Shown: positions 35,511-45,833 of the stretch, in pieces
How positions within the stretch are numbered: position 1 is the first letter of the stretch
Layout: every line of letters starts with the position of its first letter
Source: Aeromicrobium tamlense
GTDB taxonomy: Bacteria; Actinomycetota; Actinomycetes; Propionibacteriales; Nocardioidaceae
DNA: 64,000 nucleotides
Direction: 5' to 3'
NCBI RefSeq assembly: GCF_013408555.1
Contig: NZ_JACBZN010000001.1
Coordinates: 434,001 to 498,000 of the forward strand
Notes under the pieces: generated by a model
Told to the model about the DNA's origin: nothing
The model's input: only the letters and a program-made list of their open reading frames with translations
Database searches by the model: none
Translations under genes and position numbers: made by a program

Positions 35511-35516
35511 ACCCTA
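35511..35516 (-). promoter_or_regulatory. -10 box (TAGGGT), leaderless, cotH-like gene
   Basis: TAGGGT on the minus strand, 7 nt before the ATG at 35503. A divergent leaderless promoter lies 86 nt away. Confidence 0.5.
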
Positions 35517-35601
35517 CGTCCCACCACTCCCACCAGCCCGGCCCGGCACCGCCACGGCGAGACGACGCGCCGACGACCCGCAACCGAGGGTTACCGCCGG
35601 G

Positions 35602-35607
35602 TACGGT
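35602..35607 (+). promoter_or_regulatory. -10 box (TACGGT), leaderless
   Basis: TACGGT ends 7 nt before the GTG at 35615. Confidence 0.45.
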
Positions 35608-35614
35608 GTCGAGC

Positions 35615-36922
35615 GTGAACCGTTGGATGCCTTGGGCCTGGGGTGCGGTCGTCGGGCTGCTCTACAGCCTCGTCTCCGTGCTGTCGTGGCGGCGGCTGAC
35701 CGTGAACTCGTGGGACAACGCGATCTTCGAGCAGGCCGTCAAGGCCTACTCGCGGTTCGAGGCGCCGATCGTGCCCGTGAAGGGTCCCGGCTACAACATC
35801 CTCGGCGACCACTTCTCACCGATCGACGCGCTGCTGGCGCCCGCGTACTGGCTGTTCCCGTACGGCCAGACGCTGCTGGTGGCCCAGGGGCTGCTCATCG
35901 GCCTGTCGGTCGTGCCGGTGACCCGCCTGGCCGTCGATCGGCTCGGCGCGCGCGTCGGCTGGACGATAGCGGTCATGTACGGCCTCGCCTTCGGCTTCGG
36001 CAACGCCGTCGTCGCCGACTTCCACGAGGTCGCCTTCGCGGTCCCGATCCTGGCGATGGCGGGCGTGGCGTTCGTCGAGCAGCGGTACGCCGCCGTCGTC
36101 TGGTGGTCGCTGCCGCTGCTGCTGGTCAAGGAGGACATGGGCGTCACGGTCGCCGCGGTCGGGGTGGCCCTGTGGCTGGTCGGGGAGCGTCGCCGCGGAC
36201 TGATCCTGGCGATCGTCGGAGCCGTCGCGCTCGTCCTCGTCGTGTGGGTCGTCATCCCGGCGTTCAACACCGGGGGCGGGTACGACTACACGGGCAACCT
36301 CGGCGGCGAGGTCGGGCTATGGGAGACGCTGACCACCGAGGCCGACCGCAAGCTGCTCACCCTGCTGCTCACCTTCGGGGTCACGGGCTTCGCGGCGCTC
36401 TGGTCGCCGTGGGCCGTGGTGGCCGCGCCCACCTTCCTGTGGCGATTCCTCGGCGACGTCGAGTACTACTGGGGCACCGACTGGCACTACTCGATCGTCA
36501 TCATGCCGATCGTCTTCGTGGCGATGATCGACGCGATCGGCAGACGGCCACGGCTCGAGTGGCCGGGCGTCGTGCTGGGCGCCGCCGTGGGCGGCTACCT
36601 GCTGGCCGGCGGTCCGGTCGTGAAGCTGCTCGAGCCCGAGACCTGGGAGGCGTCGCCCCGGCGGGAGGCGATGCAGGAGGCGATCGGGACGATTCCCGAG
36701 GACGCCGTCGTCGAGACCGACATCGCGGTGCTGAAGTACCTCACCGGCAGCCACGACGACGCCTACTGGATCGGGACGATCGGCGACGTCGTGCCCGACT
36801 ACATCATCTTCGACCGTCAGCTGACGCAGACCGACCCCGTCCAGCACGGGGCCGAGCACGGCGCCTCGTACGAGATCGTCTTCGACCGCGACAACTACGT
36901 GGTCGCCCGCAAGGTCGGCTGA
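35615..36922 (+). CDS. DUF2079 polytopic membrane protein
   Basis: A protein of 435 residues with about nine to ten hydrophobic helices. WDNAIFEQAVKAYSRFEAPI and GPGYNILGDHFSPIDALLAP are the DUF2079 signature, related to GT-C-like glycosyltransferases. YWGTDWHYSIVIMPIVFVAMIDA lies in a later helix and the C-terminal 100 residues are soluble. A glycosyltransferase role is plausible by fold but no donor or acceptor is known. It is divergent from the CotH-like gene, with 111 nt between them. Confidence 0.85.
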   Translation: MNRWMPWAWGAVVGLLYSLVSVLSWRRLTVNSWDNAIFEQAVKAYSRFEAPIVPVKGPGYNILGDHFSPIDALLAPAYWLFPYGQTLLVAQGLLIGLSVVPVTRLAVDRLGARVGWTIAVMYGLAFGFGNAVVADFHEVAFAVPILAMAGVAFVEQRYAAVVWWSLPLLLVKEDMGVTVAAVGVALWLVGERRRGLILAIVGAVALVLVVWVVIPAFNTGGGYDYTGNLGGEVGLWETLTTEADRKLLTLLLTFGVTGFAALWSPWAVVAAPTFLWRFLGDVEYYWGTDWHYSIVIMPIVFVAMIDAIGRRPRLEWPGVVLGAAVGGYLLAGGPVVKLLEPETWEASPRREAMQEAIGTIPEDAVVETDIAVLKYLTGSHDDAYWIGTIGDVVPDYIIFDRQLTQTDPVQHGAEHGASYEIVFDRDNYVVARKVG

Positions 36923-36926
36923 ACGA

Positions 36927-36962
36927 CGGACGCCGCCCGCCCCGAGGGGCGAGCGGCGTCCG
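36927..36962. terminator. Bidirectional hairpin between convergent genes
   Basis: CGGACGCCGC...GCGGCGTCCG with an inner CGCCCC-GAGGGGCG forms a long GC-rich stem just after the DUF2079 stop and 15 nt from the fumC stop. It can serve both. Confidence 0.8.
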
Positions 36963-36976
36963 AGCGAAGCCCAGCC

Positions 36977-38371
36977 TCAGGGGTGGGTCATGCTCATGAC
37001 GTCGAGCGCGGCGTCGAGGTCGGCCTCGCTGATGTCGCCCCGCTCCACGTAGCCCTCCTCGATGACGACCTGGCGGATCGTCTTGCGCTCCTTGACCGAC
37101 TTCTTCGCGATCGCGGCGGCGTTCTCGTAGCCGATGTGGCGGTTGAGCGGCGTCACGACCGACGGGCTCGACTCGGCCAGCTCGAGGCAGCGCTCCACGT
37201 CGGCGGTGATGCCGTCGATGCAGCGGTCGGCCAGCGTGGTGGAGGCGTTCGCCAGCAGGCGCATCGACTCGAGGATGTTGCGGCCGATGACCGGCAGCAT
37301 GACGTTGAGCTCGAACGAGCCCGAGGCGCCGGCGAAGGCGATCGCGGCATCGTTGCCGATGACCTGGGCACACACCATGAGCGTGGCCTCGGGCAGCACC
37401 GGGTTGACCTTGCCGGGCATGATGCTCGAGCCGGGCTGCAGGTCGGGCAGGTGGATCTCGCCCAGGCCGGTGCGCGGGCCCGAGCCCATCCAGCGCAGGT
37501 CGTTGTTGATCTTGACCAGGCTCACCGCGATCGTGCGGAGCTGGCCCGACATCTCGACCAGGCCGTCGCGGGCGCCCTGCGCCTCGAAGTGGTCGCGTGC
37601 CTCGGTCAGCGGCAGGCCGGTGCGCTCGGCGAGGATCTCGATGACGCGCTGAGGGAAGCCCTTCGGCGTGTTGATGCCGGTGCCCACGGCGGTGCCGCCG
37701 AGGGGGACCTCGGCGGTGCGGGGGAGCGAGGCCTCGACGCGCTCGATGCCGCGGCGGATCTGCGCGGCGTAGCCGGCGAACTCCTGGCCGAGGGTGACGG
37801 GCGTGGCGTCCATGAGGTGGGTGCGGCCCGACTTCACGACCTCGGCGAACTCGGCGGCCTTGGCCTCGAGGCTCTTCGCGAGGTGGTCGAGGGCCGGGAT
37901 CAGCACGGTGGTGGCCGACTCGGTGGCGGCGACGTGGATCGAGGTGGGGAACACGTCGTTGCTCGACTGCGAGGCGTTGACGTGGTCGTTCGGGTGCACC
38001 TCGATGCCCGACGCCTTCGTCGCGAGCGTCGCGATGACCTCGTTCGTGTTCATGTTGCTCGAGGTGCCCGAGCCCGTCTGGAAGACGTCGATCGGGAAGT
38101 GCGCGTCGTACGCGCCGGAGGCGACCTCGTCCGCCGCGGCGACGATCGCGTCGGCCATCGCCTGGTCGAGGATGCCGAGCTCGGCGTTGGCGGTCGCGCA
38201 GGCGGCCTTGATCTGCGCGAGGGCGCGGATCTGGGCCGACTCGATGGGCGTGCCGGAGATCGGGAAGTTCTCGACGGCGCGCTGCGTCTGGGCGCGGTAG
38301 AGGGCGTCGGCGGGGACCTTGACCTCGCCCATGGTGTCGTGCTCGATGCGCCACTGAGTGTTGTCGGTCAT
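36977..38371 (-). CDS. fumC: Class II fumarate hydratase
   Basis: Interconverts fumarate and L-malate in the citric acid cycle; 464 residues. The superfamily signature [11 protein letters not shown] (about 318-328) contains the catalytic Ser loop. [28 protein letters not shown] and [16 protein letters not shown] line the active site. TAGGGT 7 nt before ATG 38371 and the family start [16 protein letters not shown] fix the start. Confidence 0.96.
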   Translation of the reverse strand: MTDNTQWRIEHDTMGEVKVPADALYRAQTQRAVENFPISGTPIESAQIRALAQIKAACATANAELGILDQAMADAIVAAADEVASGAYDAHFPIDVFQTGSGTSSNMNTNEVIATLATKASGIEVHPNDHVNASQSSNDVFPTSIHVAATESATTVLIPALDHLAKSLEAKAAEFAEVVKSGRTHLMDATPVTLGQEFAGYAAQIRRGIERVEASLPRTAEVPLGGTAVGTGINTPKGFPQRVIEILAERTGLPLTEARDHFEAQGARDGLVEMSGQLRTIAVSLVKINNDLRWMGSGPRTGLGEIHLPDLQPGSSIMPGKVNPVLPEATLMVCAQVIGNDAAIAFAGASGSFELNVMLPVIGRNILESMRLLANASTTLADRCIDGITADVERCLELAESSPSVVTPLNRHIGYENAAAIAKKSVKERKTIRQVVIEEGYVERGDISEADLDAALDVMSMTHP

Positions 38372-38378
38372 GCTTCGC

Positions 38379-38384
38379 ACCCTA
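38379..38384 (-). promoter_or_regulatory. -10 box (TAGGGT), leaderless, fumC
   Basis: TAGGGT on the minus strand, 7 nt before the fumC ATG at 38371. Confidence 0.5.
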
Positions 38385-38419
38385 GTGGGCGCAGGTCGCG
38401 AGGCGGGTGCGAGGTCGGC

Positions 38420-39343
38420 TCAGCGGGCGCGGGCCGCCGTGGCCGCGATCGCGTCGACGAACGTGTCGTACAGCTGCGCCGGCAGGTCGTGCCCCATCCC
38501 GGCGATCTCGAGCAGGGTGGCGCCACGGATCGCATCGGCGGTGGCCCGTCCGCCGGACCGGTGCACGAGGAGGTCCTTCGTCCCGTGGATCACCTGGGTG
38601 GGCACCGTGACGGCGCCGAGTCTCTCGGTGCGGTCGGGCTGCGTCAGCACGGCCATCATGTGGCGCGAGACGCCGCTGGCGATCCAGCCGCGGTCGTAGG
38701 TCTCGAGCGCGCGGGCGTAGGCGACGTCGTCGGGCGTGGGGAACGCCGGCGAGGCCATGACCTTGCCGTTCCTGACCGAGAGCTCGGCGTACTCGGGTCG
38801 GGTACGGCCGGCGGGGGCGAGCATCGTGCGCATCACGAGCGGGTGGATCCAGCCGACGCGGCGGCGGCCCGTGGTGGACATGATCGAGGTCAGCGAGCGG
38901 ACGCGGTCGGCGTGGTCGACCGCGAGGGTCTGCGCGATCATGCCGCCCATCGACACCCCGACGACGTGGGCGGACTCGATGCCCAGGTGGTCGAGCAGCG
39001 CCGCGGCGTCATCGGCGAGGTCGTCGAGACCGTAGGGCGCCGTGCCGCGGCCGAGGTACGCCTTGATGACGTCGGCCCGCGTGACCGGGTGGTGCCGCAG
39101 CTTCGTCGAGCGACCCGTGTCGCGGTTGTCGAACCGGATCACGTGGAAGCCGCGGCGCGCCAGTCGCGCGCAGAAGTCCTCGGGCCACCAGGTCATCGGG
39201 CCGCCGAGGCCCATCACCAGCAGGACGGGCTCGTCACGCGGGTCGCCGAACGTCTGGTGGCACAGGTCGAGCCCGTTGGGCAGGTGCGCGAACAGCTCGT
39301 CGGAGACCGCGACGGTCTCCTCGCCGGCCTGCCCGGGACCCAT
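38420..39343 (-). CDS. Alpha/beta hydrolase
   Basis: A protein of 307 residues with no signal peptide. VLLVMGLGGPMTWW is the oxyanion region, FDNRDTGRS a conserved loop, HVVGVSMGGMIAQ the nucleophile elbow (Ser about 121), TQVIHGTKDLLV holds the acid, and EIAGMGHDLP the catalytic His. It is closest to esterase/lipase-like hydrolases such as those with the DNRDTGRS loop; the substrate is unknown. It lies 4 nt after glpX on the same strand, so it is probably co-transcribed. Confidence 0.85.
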   Translation of the reverse strand: MGPGQAGEETVAVSDELFAHLPNGLDLCHQTFGDPRDEPVLLVMGLGGPMTWWPEDFCARLARRGFHVIRFDNRDTGRSTKLRHHPVTRADVIKAYLGRGTAPYGLDDLADDAAALLDHLGIESAHVVGVSMGGMIAQTLAVDHADRVRSLTSIMSTTGRRRVGWIHPLVMRTMLAPAGRTRPEYAELSVRNGKVMASPAFPTPDDVAYARALETYDRGWIASGVSRHMMAVLTQPDRTERLGAVTVPTQVIHGTKDLLVHRSGGRATADAIRGATLLEIAGMGHDLPAQLYDTFVDAIAATAARAR

Positions 39344-39347
39344 CGGC

Positions 39348-40355
39348 TCAGTGCTCGTAGTCGATGGAGGAGAACGCCGCGAGCTTGTGCAGGCGGTGCT
39401 CGCTGCGGATCGTGCGGATCGTGCCCGAGCGCGAGCGCATGACGATCGACTCGGTGGTGGCGCTGCCGGCGCCGTAGCGGACGCCCCGGAGCAGGTTGCC
39501 CGAGGTGATGCCCGTGGCGACGAAGAAGCAGTCGTCGGAGGTGACGAGGTCCTCGGTCGTGAGGATGCGGTCGAGGTCGTGGCCGGCGTCGATGGCGCGC
39601 TGGCGCTCCTCGTCGTCGGTGGGGGTGAGGCGGCCCTGGATGACGCCGCCCAGGCACTTCATCGCGACGGCGGTGATGATGCCCTCGGGCGTGCCGCCGA
39701 TGCCGAGCAGCAGGTCGACGCCGGAGTCGGGACGGGCCGCGGTGATGCCGCCGGCGATGTCGCCGTCGGCGATGAACTTGATGCGGGCGCCGGTCTCGCG
39801 GATCTCCTGGACCAGCGCGTCGTGGCGGGGGCGGTCGAGCACGCACACCGTGACGTCCTCGACGTCGAGGCCCTTGGCCTTGGCGACGATCGCGATGTTC
39901 TCCGAGGCGGGGAGGCGGATGTCGACCTTGCCGGCGGCCTCGGGGCCCGCGATGAGCTTCTCCATGTAGAACACGGCCGACGGGTCGTACATCGAGCCCC
40001 GCGGCGCGACCGCCATGACCGAGATCGCGTTGGGGAGGCTCTTGGCCGTGAGGGTCGTGCCGTCGATCGGGTCGACCGCGACGTCGCACTCGGGACCGGT
40101 GCCGTCGCCGACGCGCTCGCCGTTGTAGAGCATCGGGGCGTCGTCCTTCTCGCCCTCGCCGATGACCACGACGCCGTCCATCGAGACGGTGTTGATCATC
40201 GAGCGCATCGCGTTGACCGCGACGCCGTCGGCGCCGTTCTTGTCGCCCCGTCCGACCCAGCGGCCGGCGGCCATGGCCCCGGCTTCGGTCACCCGGACGA
40301 GGTCCAGGGCGAGGTTGCGATCAGGGGCGGCCTCGGCGGGCTTCAGTGCGTCCAC
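39348..40355 (-). CDS. glpX: Class II fructose-1,6-bisphosphatase
   Basis: Gluconeogenic phosphatase, 335 residues. Metal-binding motifs [14 protein letters not shown] and [11 protein letters not shown], substrate loop [14 protein letters not shown] and [16 protein letters not shown] identify GlpX. It is the usual FBPase of actinobacteria and a neighbour of fumC in several of them. GTG 40355 (then [12 protein letters not shown]) is chosen because a TAGGCT box sits exactly 6 nt upstream; GTG 40361 would lie in that spacer. Confidence 0.95.
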   Translation of the reverse strand: MDALKPAEAAPDRNLALDLVRVTEAGAMAAGRWVGRGDKNGADGVAVNAMRSMINTVSMDGVVVIGEGEKDDAPMLYNGERVGDGTGPECDVAVDPIDGTTLTAKSLPNAISVMAVAPRGSMYDPSAVFYMEKLIAGPEAAGKVDIRLPASENIAIVAKAKGLDVEDVTVCVLDRPRHDALVQEIRETGARIKFIADGDIAGGITAARPDSGVDLLLGIGGTPEGIITAVAMKCLGGVIQGRLTPTDDEERQRAIDAGHDLDRILTTEDLVTSDDCFFVATGITSGNLLRGVRYGAGSATTESIVMRSRSGTIRTIRSEHRLHKLAAFSSIDYEH

Positions 40356-40361
40356 GCGCAC

Positions 40362-40387
40362 AGCCTATCGGGCCGGAAGGCTAGGCT
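40362..40387. promoter_or_regulatory. Divergent TAGGCT promoters (glpX and DUF4245)
   Basis: TAGGCT occurs on the minus strand (40362-40367, leaderless for glpX) and on the plus strand (40382-40387, leadered for the gene at 40433). The two -10 boxes are only 14 nt apart. Confidence 0.45.
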
Positions 40388-40432
40388 GGCCGAGGCGACC
40401 GAACGGTCGCCGCAGGCGCGGACAGGAGCAGG

Positions 40433-40966
40433 ATGAGCGGGTACTCACGAGGCGTTCCGGCGATGGGCGACGTGCTGCGCTCGGTCCTGGTGCTGGGCGG
40501 CGTCGTGCTGGCGATCTTCCTGTTCGGCAAGCTCTTCACGCAGACGCCCGAGCAGCCCACCGCCGACGTCGACTGGCGCACCGCCGCGAGCGGCGTGGAG
40601 GTGCGCGCCGGTTTCGTGCCGCTCGTGCCCACCGAGCTGCCCGAGGGCTGGCGCGCCACGCGGGCCGAACTCATCGACGACCGCTGGCAGCTCAACGTGG
40701 TGACCGACGTGAACCAGTACGTGGGCCTCACCCAGCGCACCGCCGCGGCCGACGAGCTGACCAAGCTCGTCCAGGATCGTGCCGAGGGCAGCGAGCCCGA
40801 CGGCGAGGTCGAGATCAACGGCGTCACGTGGCAGGTGTTCAAGGGACCCGACGGCGACACCACGCTCGGTCGCGCCGTGGAGTCCGAGATCGTCGTGGTC
40901 ACCAGCAGCGCGCAGCGCGCCGTGGTGGAGGACTACGTCGCGTCGCTGGAGCCCTTCACGTCCTGA
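40433..40966 (+). CDS. DUF4245 membrane-anchored protein
   Basis: A protein of 177 residues. One N-terminal helix (about 16-35) then an extracytoplasmic domain with [18 protein letters not shown] and [11 protein letters not shown], typical of the actinobacterial DUF4245 family often found beside glpX or xseB. CAGGAGCAGG precedes the ATG. Its 3' end overlaps that of convergent xseB by 34 nt. Function unknown. Confidence 0.85.
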   Translation: MSGYSRGVPAMGDVLRSVLVLGGVVLAIFLFGKLFTQTPEQPTADVDWRTAASGVEVRAGFVPLVPTELPEGWRATRAELIDDRWQLNVVTDVNQYVGLTQRTAAADELTKLVQDRAEGSEPDGEVEINGVTWQVFKGPDGDTTLGRAVESEIVVVTSSAQRAVVEDYVASLEPFTS

Positions 40967-41157
40967 GCGGGATCCACCCGGGCCCGCGCCCCGTCGAGCC
41001 ACCGCTGGCACGCCTCGGCGAGGGCCTCGCCGCGCTCCCACAGGGCGAGCGACTCCTCGAGCGTGGTGCCGCCGGTCTCGAGGCGCTGCACGATCGAGAC
41101 GAGCTCGTCGCGCGCCTGCTCGTAGGAGAGCTCGGACGGGTCGGGCAGTTCACTCAT
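40933..41157 (-). CDS. xseB: Exodeoxyribonuclease VII small subunit
   Basis: A protein of 74 residues: [39 protein letters not shown] is the whole-family hallmark (helical hairpin). Binds XseA to make the single-strand exonuclease. Overlaps xseA by 8 nt (ATGAGTGA) and ends inside the convergent DUF4245 gene. Confidence 0.95.
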   Translation of the reverse strand: MSELPDPSELSYEQARDELVSIVQRLETGGTTLEESLALWERGEALAEACQRWLDGARARVDPAQDVKGSSDAT

Positions 41158-42373
41158 GGGGATGCTCCTGCAGGTCGGTGACGCGGACGGTGGCGAGGCC
41201 GTCGGTGAGGTGGAGGACGAGGTCGTCGCCGGTGGCGATCGTGCCGACGGACGTGACCGCGCGGCCCTCGGGATCGAGGGCGACGGCGTAGCCGCGCTGC
41301 ATCGTGGCCAGCGGCGACAGGGCGCGCACGCGCGCCAGGTGGTGGCCGACCTCGTCGTGGGCGCGGGCCAGCCGGGCTCGCATGGCCAGCCGGGCCCGTT
41401 CGCGCTGGGCCGAGACGACCTCCTGCTGGGTGTCGACGAAGGCGGCGGGGGAGCGCAGGACTGGGCGGCTGCGGAGGGCGTCGAGCCCCGCCTGCTCGCG
41501 GTGCAGCTGGGCGGCGATCGCCTGGCGCGCGCGCTCGCGGGCCCCGGCGAGCCCGGTCAGCTCGTCGCCCACGTGGGGCACGACGCGCTTGGCCGCGTCG
41601 GTGGGCGTGGAGGCGCGCAGGTCGGCGACGAGGTCGAGCAGCGGCACGTCGGGCTCGTGGCCGATCGCGCTGATGACGGGGGTGGTGGCGCCGTGGACGG
41701 CGCGCACGAGCGCCTCGTCGGAGAACGGCAGGAGGTCCTCCATCGAGCCGCCGCCGCGGGCGATGACGATGACGTCGACGTGGGCCGCGGCGTCGAGCTC
41801 GCGAAGCGCCGCGATGACGGCCATCGCCGACTGCGAGCCCTGCATCAGCGCGTGGCGGACCTCGATCGCGGCGCCCGGCCAGCGGTCGCGGACGTTCTCC
41901 AGGACGTCGCGCTCGGCCGCCGAGCCCTTGCCGGTGATGAGGCCGATCGAGGTGGGCAGCAGCGGCAGCGGTCGCTTCCAGCGCGCCTCGAACAGGCCCT
42001 CGGCGGCGAGCAGCTGGCGACGGCGCTCGAACTGGGCGAGCAGCTCGCCCTCGCCCGTGGGACGGATCTCGAGCAGGCGCAGCGACAGGCGGCCGTTCGG
42101 CGAGTAGAACTCGGGCTTCGCGTGCACGATCACGCGGGTGCCGTCGGTGATGGGACTGGCGCTGGACTCGACCACGCCGCGGAACGCGGTGGCGCTGACG
42201 CTCATCGTGGCGGTGAGGTCGCGCAGGGTGAGGTAGTACGTGTTGCCGCTCAGCTTCGGCTGCACGACCTCGGCCTCGACCCACACCGCGCCGAGGCGCG
42301 CGATCCAGCCCTGCAGCGCGAGCGAGACGGAGCGCAGGGGCGCGGGCTTGTCCGCGCTCGTCTCCAGGGCCAT
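41150..42373 (-). CDS. xseA: Exodeoxyribonuclease VII large subunit
   Basis: A protein of 407 residues. N-terminal OB fold (about 20-110, [22 protein letters not shown]), catalytic domain with [35 protein letters not shown] and [28 protein letters not shown], a coiled-coil region (about 260-340) and a C-terminal [10 protein letters not shown] segment. Degrades single-stranded DNA in repair. Leaderless start: TAGGGT lies 6 nt before ATG 42373. Divergent from ispH, as is common in actinobacteria. Confidence 0.96.
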   Translation of the reverse strand: MALETSADKPAPLRSVSLALQGWIARLGAVWVEAEVVQPKLSGNTYYLTLRDLTATMSVSATAFRGVVESSASPITDGTRVIVHAKPEFYSPNGRLSLRLLEIRPTGEGELLAQFERRRQLLAAEGLFEARWKRPLPLLPTSIGLITGKGSAAERDVLENVRDRWPGAAIEVRHALMQGSQSAMAVIAALRELDAAAHVDVIVIARGGGSMEDLLPFSDEALVRAVHGATTPVISAIGHEPDVPLLDLVADLRASTPTDAAKRVVPHVGDELTGLAGARERARQAIAAQLHREQAGLDALRSRPVLRSPAAFVDTQQEVVSAQRERARLAMRARLARAHDEVGHHLARVRALSPLATMQRGYAVALDPEGRAVTSVGTIATGDDLVLHLTDGLATVRVTDLQEHPHE

Positions 42374-42379
42374 GCGCCC

Positions 42380-42385
42380 ACCCTA
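42380..42385 (-). promoter_or_regulatory. -10 box (TAGGGT), leaderless, xseA
   Basis: TAGGGT on the minus strand, 6 nt before the xseA ATG. Confidence 0.5.
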
Positions 42386-42425
42386 TGAGGCGGCGCCGAC
42401 GCTGCGGTCCTCATCGCCGGGTCGG

Positions 42426-42431
42426 TAGGCT
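42426..42431 (+). promoter_or_regulatory. -10 box (TAGGCT), leaderless, ispH
   Basis: TAGGCT ends 6 nt before the ispH ATG at 42438. Confidence 0.5.
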
Positions 42432-42437
42432 GGTGCC

Positions 42438-43427
42438 ATGTCCACTCAGGTCGATCTCGGCATGCCCGGAACCTCGGGCCAGGTCCTCCTGGCCGACCCG
42501 CGCGGCTACTGCGCCGGCGTCGACCGGGCCGTCATCACCGTCGAGAAGGCGCTCGACCTCTACGGCGCCCCCGTCTACGTCCGCAAGCAGATCGTGCACA
42601 ACAAGCACGTGGTCAACGACCTCGCGGCGCGCGGTGCGATCTTCGTGGAGGAGCTCGACGAGGTCCCGCACGGCGCCACCGTCGTGTTCAGCGCCCACGG
42701 CGTCTCGCCGGCGGTGCACGCCGAGGCCGCCGAGCGCAGCCTGAAGACGATCGACGCGACCTGCCCGCTGGTGACCAAGGTGCACCACGAGGCGCGCCGC
42801 TTCGCCGCCGACGACTACCGCATCCTGCTGATCGGTCACGCCGGTCACGAGGAGGTCGAGGGCACGGCGGGCGAGGCCCCCGAGCACATCACCCTCGTGG
42901 AGCACCCCGACGACGTCGCAGCCCTGGAGTTCCCCGAGGGCACCCGGCTGAGCTGGCTGAGCCAGACCACCCTGAGCGTCGACGAGACGATGGAGACGGT
43001 GCGCCGGCTGCGCGAGAAGTTCCCGCAGCTGGAGGATCCGCCCAGCGACGACATCTGCTACGCCACCCAGAACCGCCAGGTCGCGGTCAAGGAGATCGCC
43101 AAGGACGCCGACCTCGTGATCGTCGTCGGCTCGGCGAACTCGTCCAACTCGGTGCGCCTCGTCGAGGTCGCGCTGGAGGCCGGCGCCAAGGCGTCGTACC
43201 GCATCGACGACATCAGCGAGATCGACGAGGCCTGGCTCGAGGGCGTCAGTACCGTCGGCGTCACGTCCGGAGCCTCCGTGCCGGACGACCTCGTCCAGGA
43301 CGTGCTGCTCTACCTCGGCGAGCGCGGCATCGGCGACGCCAAGGCGATCCGCACGGCCGACGAGTCGCTCATCTTCGCCCTGCCGCCCGAGCTGCGCCGC
43401 GACATCAAGGCCGCCGCGCAGGCCTGA
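42438..43427 (+). CDS. ispH: 4-Hydroxy-3-methylbut-2-enyl diphosphate reductase
   Basis: Last step of the MEP isoprenoid pathway, giving IPP and DMAPP; 329 residues. The three 4Fe-4S ligands are C25 ([10 protein letters not shown]), C about 109 (DATCPLVTK) and C about 206 ([10 protein letters not shown]). [12 protein letters not shown] and FSAHGVSP supply active-site His residues, and GSANSSNS binds diphosphate. Shares a short divergent region with xseA. Confidence 0.97.
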   Translation: MSTQVDLGMPGTSGQVLLADPRGYCAGVDRAVITVEKALDLYGAPVYVRKQIVHNKHVVNDLAARGAIFVEELDEVPHGATVVFSAHGVSPAVHAEAAERSLKTIDATCPLVTKVHHEARRFAADDYRILLIGHAGHEEVEGTAGEAPEHITLVEHPDDVAALEFPEGTRLSWLSQTTLSVDETMETVRRLREKFPQLEDPPSDDICYATQNRQVAVKEIAKDADLVIVVGSANSSNSVRLVEVALEAGAKASYRIDDISEIDEAWLEGVSTVGVTSGASVPDDLVQDVLLYLGERGIGDAKAIRTADESLIFALPPELRRDIKAAAQA

Positions 43428-43445
43428 CGGCCCCGCCGCCCGCCC

Positions 43446-45269
43446 TCAGCGGCGAGCGGGCCTCACCACCAGGGCGGTGCCACCGCCACGGCGCTTCGGC
43501 TCGGCCGCGGCGGTGATGAAGCCGCGACGGTCCACCTCGATCGTGGCCGCGGCCCCGATCTCGGCGGCCGACGTGAACGTGTCGCCCGAGGGCACCAGCA
43601 CCTGGCCGAACGGGCGCAGCGCGTCCTCGTACCGCGCGATGAACTCGGGCTCGGCCGGCGTGATCGCCGCGTTGCGCTGCGAGGCACGCGGCGCCGCCAC
43701 CGCCTCGGGCAGCGTCATCCCGAGGTCGATCCGGTTCATGAGGATCTGCAGCACGGTGGTGATGATCGTGGCGCCACCGGGGGAGCCCACCACGTAGCGG
43801 ACCTGCCCGTTCTTCGTGACGATCGTCGGCGACATCGAGGAGCGCGGACGCTTGCCCGGCTCGATCCGGTTCGGGTCGTTCGCGTCGTAGGCGGTGCTGA
43901 AGTCGGTCAGCTCGTTGTTGAGCAGGAACCCGCGACCGGGGACGGTGATGCCCGAGCCGCCGGTCTGCTCGATCGTGAGGGTGTAGGCCACCGCGTTGCC
44001 CCACTTGTCCACGACGGACAGGTGCGTGGTCGAGATGTTCTCGGTGTCCGCCTTCTCGTCGAAGGCCGCCGTGGCGCAGCCGCTGCCGTCGAGGGCGCCG
44101 GCCGGGACCGGGCGCGTGGACGCGCGGTTCGGGTCGATCGTGCAGTCGCGCGAGTCGGCGAACCGCTGGCTCAGCAGCGTGCGGGTGGGGACGTCGACGA
44201 ACGCCGGGTCGCCCAGGTAGGCGGCGCGGTCGGCGAACGCGCGGGCCGAGGCCTCGAGGTAGAGGTGCAGGCTCTGGGCCGTGCGCGTGCCACCGCCGAG
44301 GCGGTGGTTCTCCAAGATGTTGAGCGCCTCGCCCACCGCGATGCCGCCCGACGAGGACGGCGCCATGCCGTAGACGTCGTGGCCGCGGTAGCTGACCTTC
44401 GTCGGCTTCTGGAGGCGGACCTCGTAGCCCTTCAGGTCGCGCGTCGTCATCGACCCGGGCGGCACCGGGAGCGTCGTCGTGGGGCTCTTCGGCGGGTCCT
44501 GCACGGTGCGGGCGATGTCCTCGGCGAGTGCGCCACGGTAGAACGCCTGGGCGCCACGTCGGGCGATCAGGGCGTAGGTGCGCGCCAGCTCGGGGTTGCG
44601 GAAGCGCGACCCGACGACGGGCGCGTCGCCGTTCGGCAGGAACAGCTCGGCCGTGTCGGGGAAGGCCGAGAAGCGGGTCTTGTTGTCGAGCGTCTGGTTG
44701 CGGAACGTCTGGTCGACCGTGAAGCCACGGGCGGCGAGCCGCGTCGCGGGGGCGAGGTTGCGTGCCAGCGAGCGCTTGCCGAACAGGCGCGACGCCTTGT
44801 CCCACGTGGCGACCGTGCCGGGCACGCCCACCGAGACGCCCGAGGAGACGAGGTCGGCGAAGGGGCGCGGCTGGCCCGTGGCCTCGTCGTAGAAGGTGCG
44901 GGGCGTGACGCCCGCGGGAGCGGTCTCGCGGCCGTCGATCGTGGTGACGCGTCCGCTGCGACCGTCGCGGAACATGAAATAGCCGCCTCCGCCGACGCCC
45001 GCGCTGTAGGGCTCGGTGACGCCCAGTGCGGCCGCGGTGGCCACGGCGGCGTCGGCCGCGTTGCCTCCCGACCTGAGCACGGCGAGGCCCACCTCGCTGG
45101 CGTCGCGGTCGACGGAGCTGACCGCTCCGCCGTAGCCGTAGGCGGTGGGGCCGGCGGCGACCGGCCGGTCGTGACCGCCCCCGCGCGCCTGCGCCGGGGA
45201 CTGCAGGGCCACCGCGCCGGCGGCCAGGGTCAGAGCGGACAGGGCGGCGACGGAACGTCGGACGATCAT
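43446..45269 (-). CDS. ggt: Gamma-glutamyltranspeptidase, secreted
   Basis: A protein of 607 residues made as a proenzyme that cuts itself into two chains. N-terminal signal peptide (SVAALSALTLAAGAVALQSPAQA). The processing site and nucleophile Thr is in ENISTTHLSVVDKWGNAVAYT (about 412-414). GNAADAAVATAAALGV, SAGVGGGGYFMF, and GSPGGATIITTV are substrate-binding motifs. It cleaves gamma-glutamyl compounds such as glutathione-like thiols outside the cell. A run of G before ATG 45269 is the ribosome site. It converges on ispH with 18 nt between stops. Confidence 0.94.
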   Translation of the reverse strand: MIVRRSVAALSALTLAAGAVALQSPAQARGGGHDRPVAAGPTAYGYGGAVSSVDRDASEVGLAVLRSGGNAADAAVATAAALGVTEPYSAGVGGGGYFMFRDGRSGRVTTIDGRETAPAGVTPRTFYDEATGQPRPFADLVSSGVSVGVPGTVATWDKASRLFGKRSLARNLAPATRLAARGFTVDQTFRNQTLDNKTRFSAFPDTAELFLPNGDAPVVGSRFRNPELARTYALIARRGAQAFYRGALAEDIARTVQDPPKSPTTTLPVPPGSMTTRDLKGYEVRLQKPTKVSYRGHDVYGMAPSSSGGIAVGEALNILENHRLGGGTRTAQSLHLYLEASARAFADRAAYLGDPAFVDVPTRTLLSQRFADSRDCTIDPNRASTRPVPAGALDGSGCATAAFDEKADTENISTTHLSVVDKWGNAVAYTLTIEQTGGSGITVPGRGFLLNNELTDFSTAYDANDPNRIEPGKRPRSSMSPTIVTKNGQVRYVVGSPGGATIITTVLQILMNRIDLGMTLPEAVAAPRASQRNAAITPAEPEFIARYEDALRPFGQVLVPSGDTFTSAAEIGAAATIEVDRRGFITAAAEPKRRGGGTALVVRPARR

Positions 45270-45437
45270 GGTTTCCCCCCGGAAGAGTCGTCGTCCTGTC
45301 ACGGTAGGTCGGGGATGCGCGCCCGGCAACCGGGTCGACTCCGGCGCTCTCCGGCGGCGTGGTCACGGGTCGGATAGTGTGGGGCGTCGCCTCCGCCGGG
45401 GGAGTCGCTTCGTCCGCACCACCCCCCAGAGGACCCC

Positions 45438-45833
45438 ATGCGCCGCGACAAGGCCCTGCTCATGACCTCGGTCGTCTCCTCGATCCTGGCCGCCGGCGTG
45501 CTGCTCTACGTCCCCCTGCTGGTGGGCTCGCAGGACGACTTCTCGGCCGGGCTGATGTTCCTGACGCTGCTGGTCACCGGCCTGATGGCCGGACTCCCGG
45601 TGCTGGCCAGTGCGGTCGCGCACGGCTGGTTCGGGCTGCGCGACCGCTGGACGGCCGCCGTCGCCTCGATCGCCGCGGTGGTGGCGAGCGTGCTGCTGAT
45701 CGGCGCGGGCGGGCGCACGGGAACCCTCGTCACGACGGCGGTCGTGCTGGTCGTGGTCTTCGTGGGCCTGTCGCTGGCGGGCTCGTGGGTGGCCTCGAAG
45801 GCCTCGGGACCGGGTCTCAGCGGCGGACGCTGA
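45438..45833 (+). CDS. Four-helix membrane protein, unknown function
   Basis: A protein of 131 residues with four hydrophobic helices (about 7-29, 36-60, 71-89, 94-119) and a short polar tail. I do not recognise a family. AGAGGA lies about 8 nt before the ATG, and a TAGTGT box (45375-45380) could start a leader of about 50 nt. It is divergent from ggt and its 3' end overlaps the next, convergent gene by 17 nt. Confidence 0.65.
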   Translation: MRRDKALLMTSVVSSILAAGVLLYVPLLVGSQDDFSAGLMFLTLLVTGLMAGLPVLASAVAHGWFGLRDRWTAAVASIAAVVASVLLIGAGGRTGTLVTTAVVLVVVFVGLSLAGSWVASKASGPGLSGGR